Shown: positions 18,842-28,833, counted from the stretch's first letter. The stretch: 64,000 nucleotides of DNA from Dyella choica (GCF_003977665.1 NZ_RYYV01000003.1:248001-312000), one strand, 5' to 3'. A program made the numbers and translations. The notes: generated by a model from the letters alone, not told the origin.

Positions 18842-19452
18842 CACGCATCAAATGTTGCGGCATGACTCGGATCGAGGATGCCTTGCTGGCGGCCGAATTG
18901 GGCGCCGATGCGATCGGCGTGGTACTCACCGCGCACAGCAAACGGCAGGTGTCGCTGCAGCAGGCGCGCACCATCGTCGAGGCGATGCCTCCCTTCGTCA
19001 CCACGGTGGCATTGTGCATGGACGACGAAGCGAGCTTCGTGCAGGAGGTCATCGACGTCGTGCGCCCTTCGATGCTGCAGTTCCACGGCAGCGAGAGCGA
19101 TGAATGGTGCAAGCAATTCGGCCAGCCTTATCTGAAGGCGATCGCGATGGGCGAGGGTGCCGCCGCGCTCTATCAGCTGCGTGATCACCCTCACGCTGCG
19201 GCGCTGCTGCTGGATGGACATGGCCTGGGCGAGGCGGGCGGCAGCGGCAAATCCTTCGACTGGTCGCTGATGCCGCGTGATTTGCGTCAGCCGCTGATAC
19301 TCGCCGGTGGTTTGAATGCGGCGAATGTTGCCACGGCGATCCGCGTCGCGCGGCCTTGGGCGGTGGACGTGTCGAGCGGGATCGAGTCGGCAGCGGGAAT
19401 CAAGGATGCCGACAAGATGCGCGAGTTCATTGCCGCTGTTCGCTCTGTTTAG
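18838..19452 (+). CDS. trpF: Phosphoribosylanthranilate isomerase
   Basis: A 204-residue TIM-barrel enzyme for the third step from chorismate to tryptophan. KCCGMTR at residues 5-11 contains the general base Cys; LQFHG, LLLDG and [10 protein letters not shown] are family motifs. A strong CAGGAGG site lies inside the end of truA and the ATGA overlap couples the two. trpBA lie 1.2 kb downstream, separated by a LysR gene on the other strand, so the trp genes are not one operon here. Confidence 0.96.
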   Translation: MTRIKCCGMTRIEDALLAAELGADAIGVVLTAHSKRQVSLQQARTIVEAMPPFVTTVALCMDDEASFVQEVIDVVRPSMLQFHGSESDEWCKQFGQPYLKAIAMGEGAAALYQLRDHPHAAALLLDGHGLGEAGGSGKSFDWSLMPRDLRQPLILAGGLNAANVATAIRVARPWAVDVSSGIESAAGIKDADKMREFIAAVRSV

Positions 19453-19469
19453 TCCTTGCTCTCATTGCC

Positions 19470-19572
19470 GTCATTCCCGCGTAAGCGGAAGCGCTTTTCA
19501 ACAGCGGATGCTGGTCAATCCATTTTCCTTCCGTACCGGATCAAAATGGGTTCCCGCTTGCGCGGGAATGAC
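19470..19572. repeat. Palindromic repeat, GTCATTCCCGCG family
   Basis: GTCATTCCCGCGTAAGCGG at 19470 pairs with CCGCTTGCGCGGGAATGAC ending at 19572. This second palindrome family is common in proteobacterial genomes and differs from the GTAGGCTGGGA elements. It lies next to one of those between trpF and the LysR gene. Confidence 0.75.
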
Positions 19573-19578
19573 GACGAC

Positions 19579-19603
19579 GGCTGGGATTGTCATCCCAGCC
19601 TAC
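19579..19603. repeat. Half unit of the GTAGGCTGGGA palindrome (copy 3), holding a stop codon
   Basis: GGCTGGGAT-TGTC-ATCCCAGCC forms one hairpin, followed by TAC. On the minus strand the outer end reads GTAG, and its TAG (19602-19600) ends the LysR gene. Confidence 0.85.
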
Positions 19604-20484
19604 GTGCTTAATGCATTGCGCATCCAATCCGCCAACGCATCGACGCGGTTGTCGCTTCGGTGTTGTGGCGTCGCCAGAATCCAGCTGGCCGCCGTCTGCT
19701 GAAACCCCCACGGCGCAAGCAGGCGTCCCGCATCCAGATCGTCCTGCACAAGCTGCATGGGTGCGATCGCTACGCCCAGCCCCGCAACCGCGGCTTCCAA
19801 CAAATAGAACAGATGCGTAAAGCCCTGTCCGTAATGCAGGGATTGGGCAGCCATTCCCTTCGCCTGCGCCCAGGCGGGCCATGCCTGCGGACGCGAACGG
19901 GTGTGCAATAGATCTTCATCCAGCAAGGCAGTGGCGCCGCATTCCAGTAAGCGCTCCAGGCCCGCATAACGCGGGCTGACGACAGGTCCAATGCGCTCAG
20001 GCGCCAGGACATGCACTTGCCAGCCAGGCGGCCATGGCGGTGCAGCCAGCGCAAGCGCGGCATCCGGCTCCGCATGCCGTGGTAAGAGGGGGTCTTCTTC
20101 CGGCGACAAATGCAGCCTTAGCTCCGGTATGTCGCGTTCCAGCCTTTCCAGCCGCGGGATGATCCAGCGGGCAAGCAGGCTGCCGGCGCAGCCGAGCACG
20201 AAGGGCGCATCCGCGCGGCCGCGTTGCAAGTCGGCCCAGCCATCGCGCAATTGCTCGAAAGCGCCGCTTACACGGTCACGCAATTGCTCCCCGATGGAAG
20301 TAAGGGCTACGCCGCGTCCCTGACGGGCGAACAGGGGCTGGCCCAGGGCTTCTTCCAGCACCCGCAGTTGCCGGCTGATGGCGCCGTGGGTGACGTGTAG
20401 TTCCTCGGCTGCACGGCCCACGCTACCCAGGCGGGCGGTGGCCTCGAAGGCGCGCAAGGCGTTGAGGGAGGGCAGGTCACGCAC
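19600..20484 (-). CDS. LysR-family regulator divergent from trpBA (TrpI/GcvA-like)
   Basis: A 294-residue regulator with an N-terminal winged helix ([20 protein letters not shown], then [16 protein letters not shown]) and a C-terminal ligand-binding domain. Position and direction match TrpI of pseudomonads, which activates trpBA in response to indoleglycerol phosphate; that role is inferred here. GTG at 20484 is chosen by the usual N-terminus; a TTG at 20508 extends it by eight residues. The TAG stop lies in the flanking palindrome. Confidence 0.82.
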   Translation of the reverse strand: MRDLPSLNALRAFEATARLGSVGRAAEELHVTHGAISRQLRVLEEALGQPLFARQGRGVALTSIGEQLRDRVSGAFEQLRDGWADLQRGRADAPFVLGCAGSLLARWIIPRLERLERDIPELRLHLSPEEDPLLPRHAEPDAALALAAPPWPPGWQVHVLAPERIGPVVSPRYAGLERLLECGATALLDEDLLHTRSRPQAWPAWAQAKGMAAQSLHYGQGFTHLFYLLEAAVAGLGVAIAPMQLVQDDLDAGRLLAPWGFQQTAASWILATPQHRSDNRVDALADWMRNALST

Positions 20485-20514
20485 GGATGCTGTGAGTTTA
20501 TTTAACAATTAAGG

Positions 20515-20527
20515 GCGATCATATCGC
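20515..20527. promoter_or_regulatory. Candidate operator between the LysR gene and trpB
   Basis: GCGAT-CAT-ATCGC is a perfect small palindrome in the roughly 100-base divergent region. It is short and does not give a full LysR T-N11-A box, so it is a weak candidate. Confidence 0.25.
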
Positions 20528-20610
20528 TTTTTCGCTCCGTACATTCGCGCTATTTTCCTTGGCTTCAGGGCATCCCTCCGCTGCCCGTCATTGCCTAGGA
20601 TTTCTGACCA

Positions 20611-21822
20611 ATGCCTACGCTCCAGGATTTCCATCAATGGCCCGATGAGCAGGGGCGCTTCGGCGACTTCGGCGGGCAGTACGTGGCCGAGACCTTGATG
20701 GCGCCGCTGGCCGAACTCAAGCAAGCCTATCTGCGCCTGCGCGAGGACCCCGAATTCCTGCGCGAGCTGGATCGCGACCTTACTCACTACGTGGGCCGTC
20801 CCAGTCCGATCTACCACGCCGAGCGGCTGTCCAGGCACGTCGGCGGCGCGCGCATCCTGCTCAAACGCGAGGACTTGAACCACACTGGAGCGCACAAGAT
20901 CAACAACACCATCGGCCAGGCGCTGGTAGCCAAGCGCATGGGCAAGCCGCGCGTCATCGCCGAAACCGGCGCCGGCCAGCATGGCGTGGCAACCGCGACC
21001 GTAGCCGCACGATTTGGCTTGAAATGCGTGGTGTATATGGGCGCTGTCGACATCGAGCGGCAGAAAATCAATGTGTACCGCATGAAGCTGCTGGGTGCGG
21101 ACGTGGTGCCGGTCACGTCAGGATCGAAAACGCTGAAGGATGCGTTGAACGAAGCCATGCGCGATTGGGTCACCAACGTCGCCGACACGTTCTACATCAT
21201 CGGCACGGTGGCGGGGCCGCATCCGTATCCGATGATGGTGCGCGATTTCAACGCCATCGTGGGGCGCGAGGCACGCGCACAGATGCTGGAGCAATACGGC
21301 CGTCTGCCGGACGTGCTCACTGCCTGCGTGGGTGGCGGTTCCAATGCGATCGGTCTGTTCCATGCGTTTCTCAACGACCGCAGCGTGCGCCTCGTCGGCG
21401 CCGAAGCGGCGGGAGAAGGCATTGCCACCGGCCATCATGCCGCTTCGCTGGCGGCCGGGCGGCCTGGCGTGTTGCACGGCAATCGCACCTACGTGCTGTG
21501 CGACGACAACGGCCAGATCACCGAAACGCATTCGGTCTCGGCGGGCCTGGATTATCCGGGCGTCGGTCCTGAGCACGCCTTCCTGAAAGACGCCGGCCGT
21601 GCCCAATACGTTGGCGTCACCGACGACGAAGCCCTGGAGGCGTTCCACTTGCTTGCACGCACCGAAGGCATTCTGGCCGCACTCGAATCCAGCCACGCCG
21701 TGGCGCAGGCCTTGAAGCTGGCGCGTGAACTGCCGAAGGACGGCATCGTGCTGTGCAATCTTTCCGGTCGAGGGGATAAAGACGTCCACACGATCGCCGC
21801 CCGCGAAGGAGTGCAGGTATGA
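20611..21822 (+). CDS. trpB: Tryptophan synthase beta chain
   Basis: A 403-residue PLP enzyme that joins indole and serine. Lys96 in [10 protein letters not shown] binds PLP and [10 protein letters not shown] holds its phosphate. Its stop overlaps the trpA start by ATGA, the usual coupling for the alpha2beta2 complex. It is divergent from a LysR gene that probably controls it. Confidence 0.98.
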   Translation: MPTLQDFHQWPDEQGRFGDFGGQYVAETLMAPLAELKQAYLRLREDPEFLRELDRDLTHYVGRPSPIYHAERLSRHVGGARILLKREDLNHTGAHKINNTIGQALVAKRMGKPRVIAETGAGQHGVATATVAARFGLKCVVYMGAVDIERQKINVYRMKLLGADVVPVTSGSKTLKDALNEAMRDWVTNVADTFYIIGTVAGPHPYPMMVRDFNAIVGREARAQMLEQYGRLPDVLTACVGGGSNAIGLFHAFLNDRSVRLVGAEAAGEGIATGHHAASLAAGRPGVLHGNRTYVLCDDNGQITETHSVSAGLDYPGVGPEHAFLKDAGRAQYVGVTDDEALEAFHLLARTEGILAALESSHAVAQALKLARELPKDGIVLCNLSGRGDKDVHTIAAREGVQV

Positions 21823-22619
21823 GCCGCCTGGACAAGCGCTTCGCCGCGTTGCAGGCCGCCGGCCGCACGGGCTTGATTCCCTTCGTCACCGCCGGCGATC
21901 CCGTGCCGGAGCATGCGGTGAGCTTGATGCATGCGTTGGTCGATGCCGGCGCCGACGTCATCGAGCTGGGTGTACCGTTCTCCGATCCGATGGCCGATGG
22001 TCCGGTGATCCAGCACGCCAGCGAGCGTGCCATCGCCAAGGGCGTGGGTCTGGGCGACGTGCTCAAATGGGTGGCCCAATTCCGCCAGCGCGATCAAGCC
22101 ACGCCGGTCGTATTGATGGGCTACCTCAATCCGGTGGAAATCCGTGGGTACGTGCGCTTTGCAGCGGAAGCGGTGGCGGCGGGCGTGGATGGTGTGTTGC
22201 TGGTGGATTGCCCATGGGAGGAAACTGAAGTGCTGGCGCCGCTGCGCGCCGCCGGCCTTAAGCAAATCTTGTTGGCTGCGCCCACTACCGCACCCGAGCG
22301 TATGGCGCAACTGTGCGAGGCTGCCGAAGGTTTCCTGTACTATGTGTCGTTCGCCGGGATCACCGGGGCAGGACGCTTGAGTACGCAGGATATCGCCGTG
22401 CGCGTGGCCGATATCCGCAAGCGTGCGAAAGCACCCGTCGCCGTGGGGTTTGGCGTGAAGGATGCGCAGAGCGCGAAAGCGATCAGTGCGTTCGCCGACG
22501 CCGTGGTCATCGGCAGCGCGCTGGTGGAGCGGCTGGAGGGTGCGGCAACGGCGCAGGACATCGTGACCCGGGTCGGCGATTTTCTCCGCCCGATACGCGC
22601 GGCACTGGACGCCGGCTGA
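21819..22619 (+). CDS. trpA: Tryptophan synthase alpha chain
   Basis: A 266-residue TIM barrel that releases indole from indoleglycerol phosphate. Glu49 and Asp60 in [16 protein letters not shown] are the two catalytic acids, at the same numbers as in Salmonella. It is coupled to trpB and followed by accD after a 209-base leader. Confidence 0.98.
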   Translation: MSRLDKRFAALQAAGRTGLIPFVTAGDPVPEHAVSLMHALVDAGADVIELGVPFSDPMADGPVIQHASERAIAKGVGLGDVLKWVAQFRQRDQATPVVLMGYLNPVEIRGYVRFAAEAVAAGVDGVLLVDCPWEETEVLAPLRAAGLKQILLAAPTTAPERMAQLCEAAEGFLYYVSFAGITGAGRLSTQDIAVRVADIRKRAKAPVAVGFGVKDAQSAKAISAFADAVVIGSALVERLEGAATAQDIVTRVGDFLRPIRAALDAG

Positions 22620-22828
22620 CAACCTCATTCTTCCTGTCCGGAGCAGGCTGGGCGAGGGCGTCGGGGGTTACGAAACCATAACGAAACGGCTGAGGGGATG
22701 TGTACCAGGCCCCCAGCCCGAGGCTTTGGTCACCTCGCCCTTTATCTCGGTGGAAAAGACACCATGGAGATAGGGGTGACCCAGGCGTGCCGAGCAGGCG
22801 CGCTTGTTTCCAGATTGAGGCGGAATCC

Positions 22829-23698
22829 ATGAACTGGCTGCAAAAAATCATGACACCCCGCGCGCGGACGCAAGGTTCCGCCGCCGGCAAGGGCAAGGTA
22901 CCCGAAGGTGTGTGGGAAAAATGCGCCGGCTGCGGCGCCGTGTTGTACAAGCCGGAGCTGGAACGCAACCTGATGGTCTGCCCCAAGTGCAGCCATCATC
23001 ATGCGATCGGTGCGCGCGAGCGCCTGCTGGCGTTCCTCGACGAAGGCAGTACGCAGGAACTGTGGGCCAGCATGGAGCCGATTGATCCACTGAAGTTCCG
23101 CGATGCCAAGAAATACCGCGACCGTATCACTGCCGCACAGAAAGCGAGCGGCCAGAAAGATGCGCTGGTCGCGATGAGCGGCAAGCTCAAGGATCACCCG
23201 CTGATGGCCGTCGCGTTCGAGTACCGCTACATCGGCGGCTCGATGGGTTCGGTGGTTGGCGAGAAGTTCACCCGCGCCGCCGAGCGTGCCCTGAGCGAAC
23301 GCAGCGCCCTGGTGTGTTTTTCCGCCACCGGTGGTGCGCGCATGCAGGAGGCGCTGTTTTCGTTGATGCAGATGGCCAAGACCTCCGCTGCGCTGGCGCG
23401 GTTGCGCGAGGCTGGCATTCCGTACGTCAGCGTGCTCACGGATCCGACCACCGGCGGTGTTTCCGCGAGCCTTGGCATGCTGGGCGACATCAACGTGGCC
23501 GAACCGAAGGCGCTGATCGGCTTCGCCGGTCCGCGCGTGATCGAGCAGACGGTGCGCGAGACGTTGCCGGAAGGCTTCCAGCGATCGGAATTCCTGCTGG
23601 AACACGGCGCGGTCGACATGATCGTGGATCGCCGGCAGATGCGCGACAAGCTGGCCGATGTGATGAACATCTTGCGCAAGGTGCCGCGTGCGGCGTGA
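22829..23698 (+). CDS. accD: Acetyl-CoA carboxylase carboxyltransferase beta subunit
   Basis: A 289-residue subunit that, with AccA, moves carboxyl from biotin to acetyl-CoA in fatty acid synthesis. A four-Cys zinc ribbon (CAGC and CPKC) is near residues 29-51, followed by the crotonase-like domain ([18 protein letters not shown]). The ATG at 22829 preceded by GAGG gives the usual MNWLQKI start. In many relatives folC follows; here a terminator and a palindrome follow instead. Confidence 0.97.
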   Translation: MNWLQKIMTPRARTQGSAAGKGKVPEGVWEKCAGCGAVLYKPELERNLMVCPKCSHHHAIGARERLLAFLDEGSTQELWASMEPIDPLKFRDAKKYRDRITAAQKASGQKDALVAMSGKLKDHPLMAVAFEYRYIGGSMGSVVGEKFTRAAERALSERSALVCFSATGGARMQEALFSLMQMAKTSAALARLREAGIPYVSVLTDPTTGGVSASLGMLGDINVAEPKALIGFAGPRVIEQTVRETLPEGFQRSEFLLEHGAVDMIVDRRQMRDKLADVMNILRKVPRAA

Positions 23699-23719
23699 GT
23701 TGCGCTGCATGAAGTATTG

Positions 23720-23752
23720 AAACGACGCCGCCTTCGGGCGGCGTTGTCGTTT
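23720..23752. terminator. Intrinsic terminator after accD
   Basis: GAAACGAC-GCCGCC, a TTCG tetraloop, then GGCGGC-GTT-GTCGTTTC. The stem is long and stable and starts 21 bases after the accD stop. It may also work for the converging PAP2 gene. Confidence 0.75.
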
Positions 23753-23770
23753 CTGTCCTGCGCTTACCTA

Positions 23771-23844
23771 GTAGGCAGGGATGACAATCCCAGCATCTTG
23801 CGGTTTGCATGCGTGGTGATGCTGGGATTGTCATCCCAGCCTAC
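23771..23844. repeat. Extragenic palindrome, GTAGGCTGGGA family (copy 4)
   Basis: GTAGGCAGGGATGACAATCC at the left and GGGATTGTCATCCCAGCCTAC at the right, each half also self-complementary. One base in the left end differs from the family (GGCAGGG). Confidence 0.88.
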
Positions 23845-23870
23845 GAGCCGCACGCATCGTGAGCTGGATG

Positions 23871-24033
23871 TTTTCCACAACTTGTGTGGAAGCCTTGCTG
23901 GAAACCCTGTGGAAAACCCGCGCAGGCATCTTTTCCATCAAGCACTTGGCACAGCGTGATGAAAAATTGCGCAACAAATGCGCGTACTTTTCCACAACTA
24001 TTGTGGAAAGTATCCGGGAGAGCCTGTGGATAG
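23871..24033. other. Cluster of DnaA-box-like 9-mers
   Basis: Three copies match the relaxed DnaA box TTWTNCACA: TTTTCCACA at 23871-23879 and 23988-23996, and its reverse at 23908-23916. Two near matches are CTTTCCACA (24002-24010, reverse) and CTATCCACA (24025-24033, reverse). The pair at 23988-24010 forms a palindrome TTTCCACAA-CTA-TTGTGGAAA. The stretch 23845-24087 has no convincing gene. It could titrate DnaA or bind another factor. Confidence 0.5.
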
Positions 24034-24087
24034 GTGCGCTATGTCGTTGAGCGCAAAGCGTGCAAGGACGGTGTGATCAACGATTGA

Positions 24088-24663
24088 TCAGCCGAACAGC
24101 TGCGGCGCGCTGTGCACCATCCAAAGCGACAGCGCGCCTAGGCCGCTGCCAACGAAAATCGCCGCGAGCACATCACTCGGATAATGCAAGCCAAGAATCA
24201 CGCGCGATGCCGCTACCAGTGCAGTGAACGTCAGCAACAGCGGTGCGAGCAGCGGATACCACGCCAATGCGACGATGGTGAAGCCCACGGCTTGCAGCGT
24301 GTGTCCGGAGGGGAAGCTGAATTCATCCAGCGGCGGTACGTGCGCGATCACGCCGGGGCAGGTGCGGAACGGACGCGGGCGGCGCGTCCAGCGCTTCAGG
24401 ACGCGATACAGGCCTAGTGCAACCAGGCCGGTAATGGCCATGTGCGCAGCGGCTTCCAGCCCGCGCAGGCCGTCGATCAGGGCCAGGGCGAGCATCAGCG
24501 AGTACCAGAACACGCCGTCGCCGAGGCGGCTGATGATGCCGAAGAACAAGCCGACGGCATGTCGCGCGCCCCAGCGGTTGGCGGCGATGCACATGCGCCG
24601 GTCGAACGCGTGGCGCGGCAGCGCGACAGGCTCAGGCAGGTGCGATGGTGACATGGCGGTCAT
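24088..24663 (-). CDS. PAP2-family membrane phosphatase
   Basis: A 191-residue membrane protein with about five hydrophobic segments and the three acid-phosphatase motifs: LKRWTRRPRPF near residue 88, FPSGHTLQA near 116 and SRVILGLHYPSD near 152. Such enzymes dephosphorylate lipid pyrophosphates or phosphatidic acid on the periplasmic face. Its start lies 32 bases inside the end of the glycosyltransferase gene, so the two are cotranscribed. A second Met at residue 4 would shorten the overlap. Confidence 0.9.
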   Translation of the reverse strand: MTAMSPSHLPEPVALPRHAFDRRMCIAANRWGARHAVGLFFGIISRLGDGVFWYSLMLALALIDGLRGLEAAAHMAITGLVALGLYRVLKRWTRRPRPFRTCPGVIAHVPPLDEFSFPSGHTLQAVGFTIVALAWYPLLAPLLLTFTALVAASRVILGLHYPSDVLAAIFVGSGLGALSLWMVHSAPQLFG

Positions 24664-25792
24664 GCATGTTCTCCTCGACCAGTTCGCGCAACAGGTTTTC
24701 GAATTCGCGGATTACCGCTTCCGGTGAAAGCCGCTCGACGCTCTCCACCGCCGCGCGCCCCATGTGGCGGATCAATGGAGTGTCGCCGGCCAACGTCACG
24801 GCAGCCGACGTGAAGGCCTGGGCATCGCCGGAATTGATGCGGAAGCCGTTGATGCCATCGAACAGGTGCTCGCGTGCGGCACCTTCCGCATAGGCCACCA
24901 CCGGCAAGCCGGCAGCGAGCGCTTCCAGGATCACGTTGCCGAAGGTTTCGCTGAGGCTGGGGAACGGGAACAGATCCGCGCTTGCGTAATGCGCGGCCAG
25001 GGCTTCATCGCGCTGCATGCCGACGAAGATGAAATCCGGGTGCGCAGCCTGCAGTGCCGCGCGGGCCGGACCATCCCCTACCCACACATAGCGGGCCTTG
25101 GGCGTTGCCTTCTGGATCGCGCGGAAGGTTCCCACCGCCAACTCCAGGTTCTTCTCCGGCGCGATGCGGCCCACGTAGAGCACCACCGGCGTGTCGGCAT
25201 CCACACCCCAGCTTTCGCGCAGGGCGTTGTCGCGCTTGGATGGATGGAACAGCCTGGTATCCACGGCGCGACGCAGCAGACGCGCGTGATCGACGCCCAT
25301 CGCCGTGAGTTCGGCGGCAAGGGCGTCGGTGGGCACCAGCGTGACGTTTGCACGCTGGTGGAAGCGGCGCAGGTAGCCATGCACCACAGGTGTCAGAAAA
25401 CCCACGCCATAGTGATTGGCATAGGCGTCAAAGCGGGTATGGAAACCCGTGGCGACGGGAACGCCCAGTCGGAGCGCCGTTTTGACTGCCGAACGGCCGA
25501 GCGGGCCTTCGGTGGCAACGTAGATTGCATCAGGTCGGCGTTGGGTCCAGCGTTGCCGCAAGGTACGTGGCACTGGGAGTCCGAAGCGCAGGCCTGGATA
25601 GCGGGGCAGGGCCGCGCCGCGTGTCTCCAGGGCAACGATGCCGGGTTCGTCGGTGTGGCTGACCGTTTGGCGAGGACGGATGAGATCGATCTCGTGGCCT
25701 TTCGCGGCCAGGCCGGTCGCCAGACTATGCACGGTGAGGGCGACACCGTTGATTTCCGGCGGATACGTCTCGCTAATGATGCCGATACGCAT
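24632..25792 (-). CDS. Glycosyltransferase, GT4 family
   Basis: A 386-residue GT-B enzyme. The N-terminus RIGIISETYPPEINGVA is the acceptor-side domain, and VLYVGRIAPEKNLELAV plus LFPFPSLSETFGNVILEALAAG form the nucleotide-sugar site with the E-x7-E motif. It resembles mannosyl- and sulfoquinovosyl-type glycolipid transferases. With the coupled PAP2 phosphatase this suggests a small lipid-glycosylation unit; the product is not known. The ATG at 25792 is preceded by GAGG; the open frame continues upstream without family sequence. Confidence 0.87.
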   Translation of the reverse strand: MRIGIISETYPPEINGVALTVHSLATGLAAKGHEIDLIRPRQTVSHTDEPGIVALETRGAALPRYPGLRFGLPVPRTLRQRWTQRRPDAIYVATEGPLGRSAVKTALRLGVPVATGFHTRFDAYANHYGVGFLTPVVHGYLRRFHQRANVTLVPTDALAAELTAMGVDHARLLRRAVDTRLFHPSKRDNALRESWGVDADTPVVLYVGRIAPEKNLELAVGTFRAIQKATPKARYVWVGDGPARAALQAAHPDFIFVGMQRDEALAAHYASADLFPFPSLSETFGNVILEALAAGLPVVAYAEGAAREHLFDGINGFRINSGDAQAFTSAAVTLAGDTPLIRHMGRAAVESVERLSPEAVIREFENLLRELVEENMHDRHVTIAPA

Positions 25793-25959
25793 GGCGCATC
25801 CTCGTCTTGTACGGCGACAGCTTGAGCTTGCGCCGTTTCGCGGCGATGGCGCTAACGTGACAGGGCGGTTACGCGTGTTACGGAACGGCGAAAACGGTGT
25901 CCTGGAGGGCCCAACTCGGCTAAATTGCGTGAACGGAAGTTTGCATAGGAGGTTCCCGC

Positions 25960-26394
25960 ATGAAACGTATGCTACTTGCTCTTGCGTTGACCACCGTGGC
26001 CGGGGCTGCTTTTGCCGCCGACGCGCCCGCTCTACCGGTGACCAAGGCCCCGGCCGGCGCCGAGGTCTACATCCTATCGCCGCAGGACGGCGCCACCGTA
26101 GCGCCATCCTTTACCGTCCGTTTCGGCCTGAAGGGTATGGGCGTGGCACCTGCCGGCGTCGCCCATGAAAACACCGGCCACCACCACCTGCTGGTGGATG
26201 TGAAAACACTGCCGGTGGCCGGCCAGCCCATCCCGAAGGACGAGCAGCACATCCACTTCGGCGGCGGCCAGACGGAAACCACGCTGAAACTGCCGCCCGG
26301 CACGCACACGCTGCAGTTGGAGCTGGGCGATACCAATCACATTCCGTTCGATCCGCCGGTGGTGTCTAAGCCGATCACGGTGCATGTGAAGTAG
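25960..26394 (+). CDS. DUF4399 periplasmic protein
   Basis: A 144-residue protein with a signal peptide (1-20, cleaved after FAA) and a beta-rich domain with conserved NTGHHHLLVDV and DEQHIHFGGGQTE stretches typical of DUF4399. The His clusters suggest metal binding, but the role is unknown. A strong AGGAGG site lies 8 bases before the ATG. It is divergent from the glycosyltransferase operon. Confidence 0.85.
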   Translation: MKRMLLALALTTVAGAAFAADAPALPVTKAPAGAEVYILSPQDGATVAPSFTVRFGLKGMGVAPAGVAHENTGHHHLLVDVKTLPVAGQPIPKDEQHIHFGGGQTETTLKLPPGTHTLQLELGDTNHIPFDPPVVSKPITVHVK

Positions 26395-26404
26395 CCATGG
26401 CATC

Positions 26405-26432
26405 AACCCCCTTTCCCGGTAGGGAGAGGGGA
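26405..26432. repeat. Short CCCCTTTCCC...GGGAGAGGGG palindrome
   Basis: CCCCCTTTCCCGGTAGGGAGAGGGG after the DUF4399 stop forms a small stem. Similar CTCCCTC/GAGGGAG stems recur at about 33272, 41993, 45396 and 57492, all outside genes. Confidence 0.5.
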
Positions 26433-26490
26433 GTTCGGCGGCGCGATCGGTTAAAATTTCAGGTTCCGTCCCGATGCCACGCTTGAGCTC

Positions 26491-27891
26491 ATGACCGTCC
26501 GCACCCGCTTCGCCCCCAGTCCCACCGGTTTCCTGCACATCGGCGGTGCGCGCACCGCGCTGTACTGCTGGCTGGAAGCGCGCCGCCGCGGCGGCGAGTT
26601 CCTGCTGCGCATCGAGGACACCGACCGCGAGCGCTCCACCGACGAGGCCGTGCAGGCGATCCTCGACGCCATGCAATGGCTGGATCTGAATGCCGACGAG
26701 GCGCCGATCTACCAGACGCATCGCCTGGACCGCTACAAGCAGGTCGCCCTCGAGCTGGTGGCGGCCGGCAAGGCCTACTACGCCTACGAAACCAAGGAAG
26801 AAATCGAGGCGATGCGTGAAGCCGCCATGGCGCGTGGTGAGAAGCCGCGCTACAACGGCTATTACCGCGATCGCAATGAGCCCTGCCGCGACGATCCGAA
26901 CCGCGTGATTCGCTTCAAGAACCCGTTGGAAGGCACCGTGGTGTTCGAGGACAAGGTGAAGGGCAGGGTGGAATGGTCCAATGCCGAGCTGGACGACCTG
27001 GTGATCTTCCGTTCCGATGGGTGGCCGACCTACAACTTCGCCGTGGTGGTCGACGATATCGACATGGGCATCACCGAGGTGATCCGCGGCGACGACCACG
27101 TCAACAACACTCCACGCCAGATCAACATCTATCGGGCGTTGGGCGCGCAGGTACCGGAATTCGCGCACTTGCCGATGATCCTCGACAAGGAAGGCAAGAA
27201 GCTTTCCAAGCGCACCAATTCGGTGAGCGTGATGGAGTACCGCGAAAACGGTTTTCTGCCGCACGCGATCCTGAATTACCTGGTGCGCCTGGGCTGGTCG
27301 CACGGCGACCAGGAAATCTTCTCGCGCGAGGAAATGATCAAGCTGTTCGATGCCGCTGACGTCAACAAGGCTGCCTCGCGCTTCGATACCGAAAAGCTGC
27401 TGTGGCTCAACCAGCATTATCTGAAGACGGATGACCCTGAAGCGCTGGCGCCGGAATTCCGCTGGCACCTCGCGCGTGCCGGCGTCGATCTCAGCAAGGG
27501 CCCCGCACCGGCCGACGTGATCGTCGCCTTGCGCGATCGCGTGCACACGCTCAATGAAATGGCCGAGCGCGCGAAGATCTGGTATGGCCCGATCACCGAA
27601 TGGGACGACAAGGCAGTCGCCAAGCACCTGAAAAACGCCAGCGCCGTGCAGGTATTGCAAGCCGCGCGCGAACTGCTCGCCGACTGCGTCTGGAAACCCG
27701 AGCGTATCCATCAGGTGATCGAGCAGATCGCCGCGAAGCTGGAGCTTGGCATGGGCAAGATCGCCCAGCCGCTGCGGGTGGCGATGACCGGCACGCAAGT
27801 GTCGCCATCGATCGATCACACTATCTACCTCGCCGGGCGCGAGGTGGCGCTCAAGCGCATCGACGAGGCAGTGGCGCTGGCCCAGGATTGA
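26491..27891 (+). CDS. gltX: Glutamyl-tRNA synthetase
   Basis: A 466-residue class I synthetase charging tRNA-Glu. The HIGH-type motif is in [16 protein letters not shown] (residues 10-25) and the KMSKS-type motif is KLSKRTN near 237. Length and domain layout match bacterial GluRS. The start region reads GTTAAAATTTC 40 bases upstream, a possible -10. A palindromic repeat follows the stop after 18 bases. Confidence 0.98.
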   Translation: MTVRTRFAPSPTGFLHIGGARTALYCWLEARRRGGEFLLRIEDTDRERSTDEAVQAILDAMQWLDLNADEAPIYQTHRLDRYKQVALELVAAGKAYYAYETKEEIEAMREAAMARGEKPRYNGYYRDRNEPCRDDPNRVIRFKNPLEGTVVFEDKVKGRVEWSNAELDDLVIFRSDGWPTYNFAVVVDDIDMGITEVIRGDDHVNNTPRQINIYRALGAQVPEFAHLPMILDKEGKKLSKRTNSVSVMEYRENGFLPHAILNYLVRLGWSHGDQEIFSREEMIKLFDAADVNKAASRFDTEKLLWLNQHYLKTDDPEALAPEFRWHLARAGVDLSKGPAPADVIVALRDRVHTLNEMAERAKIWYGPITEWDDKAVAKHLKNASAVQVLQAARELLADCVWKPERIHQVIEQIAAKLELGMGKIAQPLRVAMTGTQVSPSIDHTIYLAGREVALKRIDEAVALAQD

Positions 27892-27909
27892 GCTGGCGGC
27901 AGCAGTTAA

Positions 27910-27996
27910 GTAGGCTGGGATGACAATCCCAGCTTCGCATCCGGCGTCTTCGTGCTGGGATTGCCATCCCAGCCTACGATGATCATCCCAGCCTGC
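27910..27996. repeat. Extragenic palindrome, GTAGGCTGGGA family (copy 5, with extra half unit)
   Basis: GTAGGCTGGGATGACAATCCC at 27910 pairs with GGGATTGCCATCCCAGCCTAC ending at 27977. A third arm, GATCATCCCAGCCTGC, follows directly, as if a half unit had been added. Confidence 0.9.
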
Positions 27997-28016
27997 ATCC
28001 TTGAGCCTCGTCGTAG

Positions 28017-28286
28017 ATGGAAGAACTCCTCGCCAAAGCCAGCCAGGGTGTCGACCTGGACGCCCCCGACGCCTATCTGCACATCCTCATGAACCTGATG
28101 GCAATGATTCCGTGGGCCGCGCTGTTCTGGTGGAACCTGGTGTTCGTGGCGGTGGGCGCCCTGCTCGGCTGGTGGCGCGGCAAGCTGCTGGCCGGCGTGA
28201 TCTGGGCGCTGGTGCTGGGACCGATAGGCTGGGTGGTCGTGCTGCTGACCCCCAAATCAGCCAAACCGCCGCCGCTGCCGCGCTAG
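28017..28286 (+). CDS. Small membrane protein
   Basis: An 89-residue protein with two hydrophobic segments (about 30-50 and 56-78) joined by a short WWRGK turn, and a Pro-rich cytoplasmic-looking tail. It has an acidic N-terminus. No family name is recognised. It lies between gltX and zur on the same strand, 32 bases before zur, and could be cotranscribed with it. Confidence 0.7.
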   Translation: MEELLAKASQGVDLDAPDAYLHILMNLMAMIPWAALFWWNLVFVAVGALLGWWRGKLLAGVIWALVLGPIGWVVVLLTPKSAKPPPLPR

Positions 28287-28318
28287 GCGCTGTATCATCG
28301 TTACCGAGGTGAATTCCC

Positions 28319-28801
28319 TTGAGCGACAGCACGTCCGGCAAAACCCACGTCCACCATCATCATGAAGGCCCCGCGGCGTTCGTGGCTGCGGTGGAGCATG
28401 CCAGCGAGGAGCGCGGCCTGCGTCTCACGCCGCTGCGCAAGGAAGTGCTGGAGCTGATCGCGGCAGCCGGCAAGCCGGTAAAGGCCTATGACCTGCTCGA
28501 TCAGCTGCGTGAACGCCATGGCAATGCAGCGCCGCCCACCGTCTATCGCGCGCTGGATTTCCTGCTGGAAAACGGCTTCATCCACAAGCTCGAATCGATC
28601 AACGCCTTCGTGTCCTGCCATCACCCGGCCGAGGCGCACCAGGTGCCGTTCCTGATCTGCGACATCTGCTCAAGCGCGCAGGAAGTGTGCGACGAGCGGG
28701 TGGCCGAGCTGATCGAAGCCCAGGCCAAGGCGTTCGGTTTCCGTCCCCAGGCGCAGACGCTGGAAGTGCACGGCGTGTGCAAGCAGTGTCGCAAGGCCTG
28801 A
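28319..28801 (+). CDS. zur: Fur-family zinc uptake regulator
   Basis: A 160-residue Fur-family repressor. The N-terminal winged helix is at 30-90 (RLTPLRKEVLEL, PPTVYRALDFL). Cys pairs in CDICSS and HGVCKQC form the structural zinc site and FVSCHHPAEAHQ gives regulatory ligands. The C-terminal double CxxC and the zinc-gene neighbours favour Zur over Fur. The His-rich N-terminus (HVHHHH) is notable. The start is TTG with a GAGGTGA site. Confidence 0.88.
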   Translation: MSDSTSGKTHVHHHHEGPAAFVAAVEHASEERGLRLTPLRKEVLELIAAAGKPVKAYDLLDQLRERHGNAAPPTVYRALDFLLENGFIHKLESINAFVSCHHPAEAHQVPFLICDICSSAQEVCDERVAELIEAQAKAFGFRPQAQTLEVHGVCKQCRKA

Positions 28802-28833
28802 CCGCGCAGGGACGAAGCTTGCAGGTATCTTGC

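Noticed and set aside
23859-24050. Open frame of 63 codons over the DnaA-box-like cluster
   Set aside because: No ribosome binding site and the sequence is explained by repeated TTTTCCACA motifs.
25793-26107. 105-residue N-terminal extension of the glycosyltransferase
   Set aside because: It is Arg/Pro-rich, covers the divergent promoter region and the DUF4399 start, and the ATG at 25792 has a good ribosome site.
26074-27819. Long open frame antisense to gltX (581 codons)
   Set aside because: Opposite a universal gene, no motifs.
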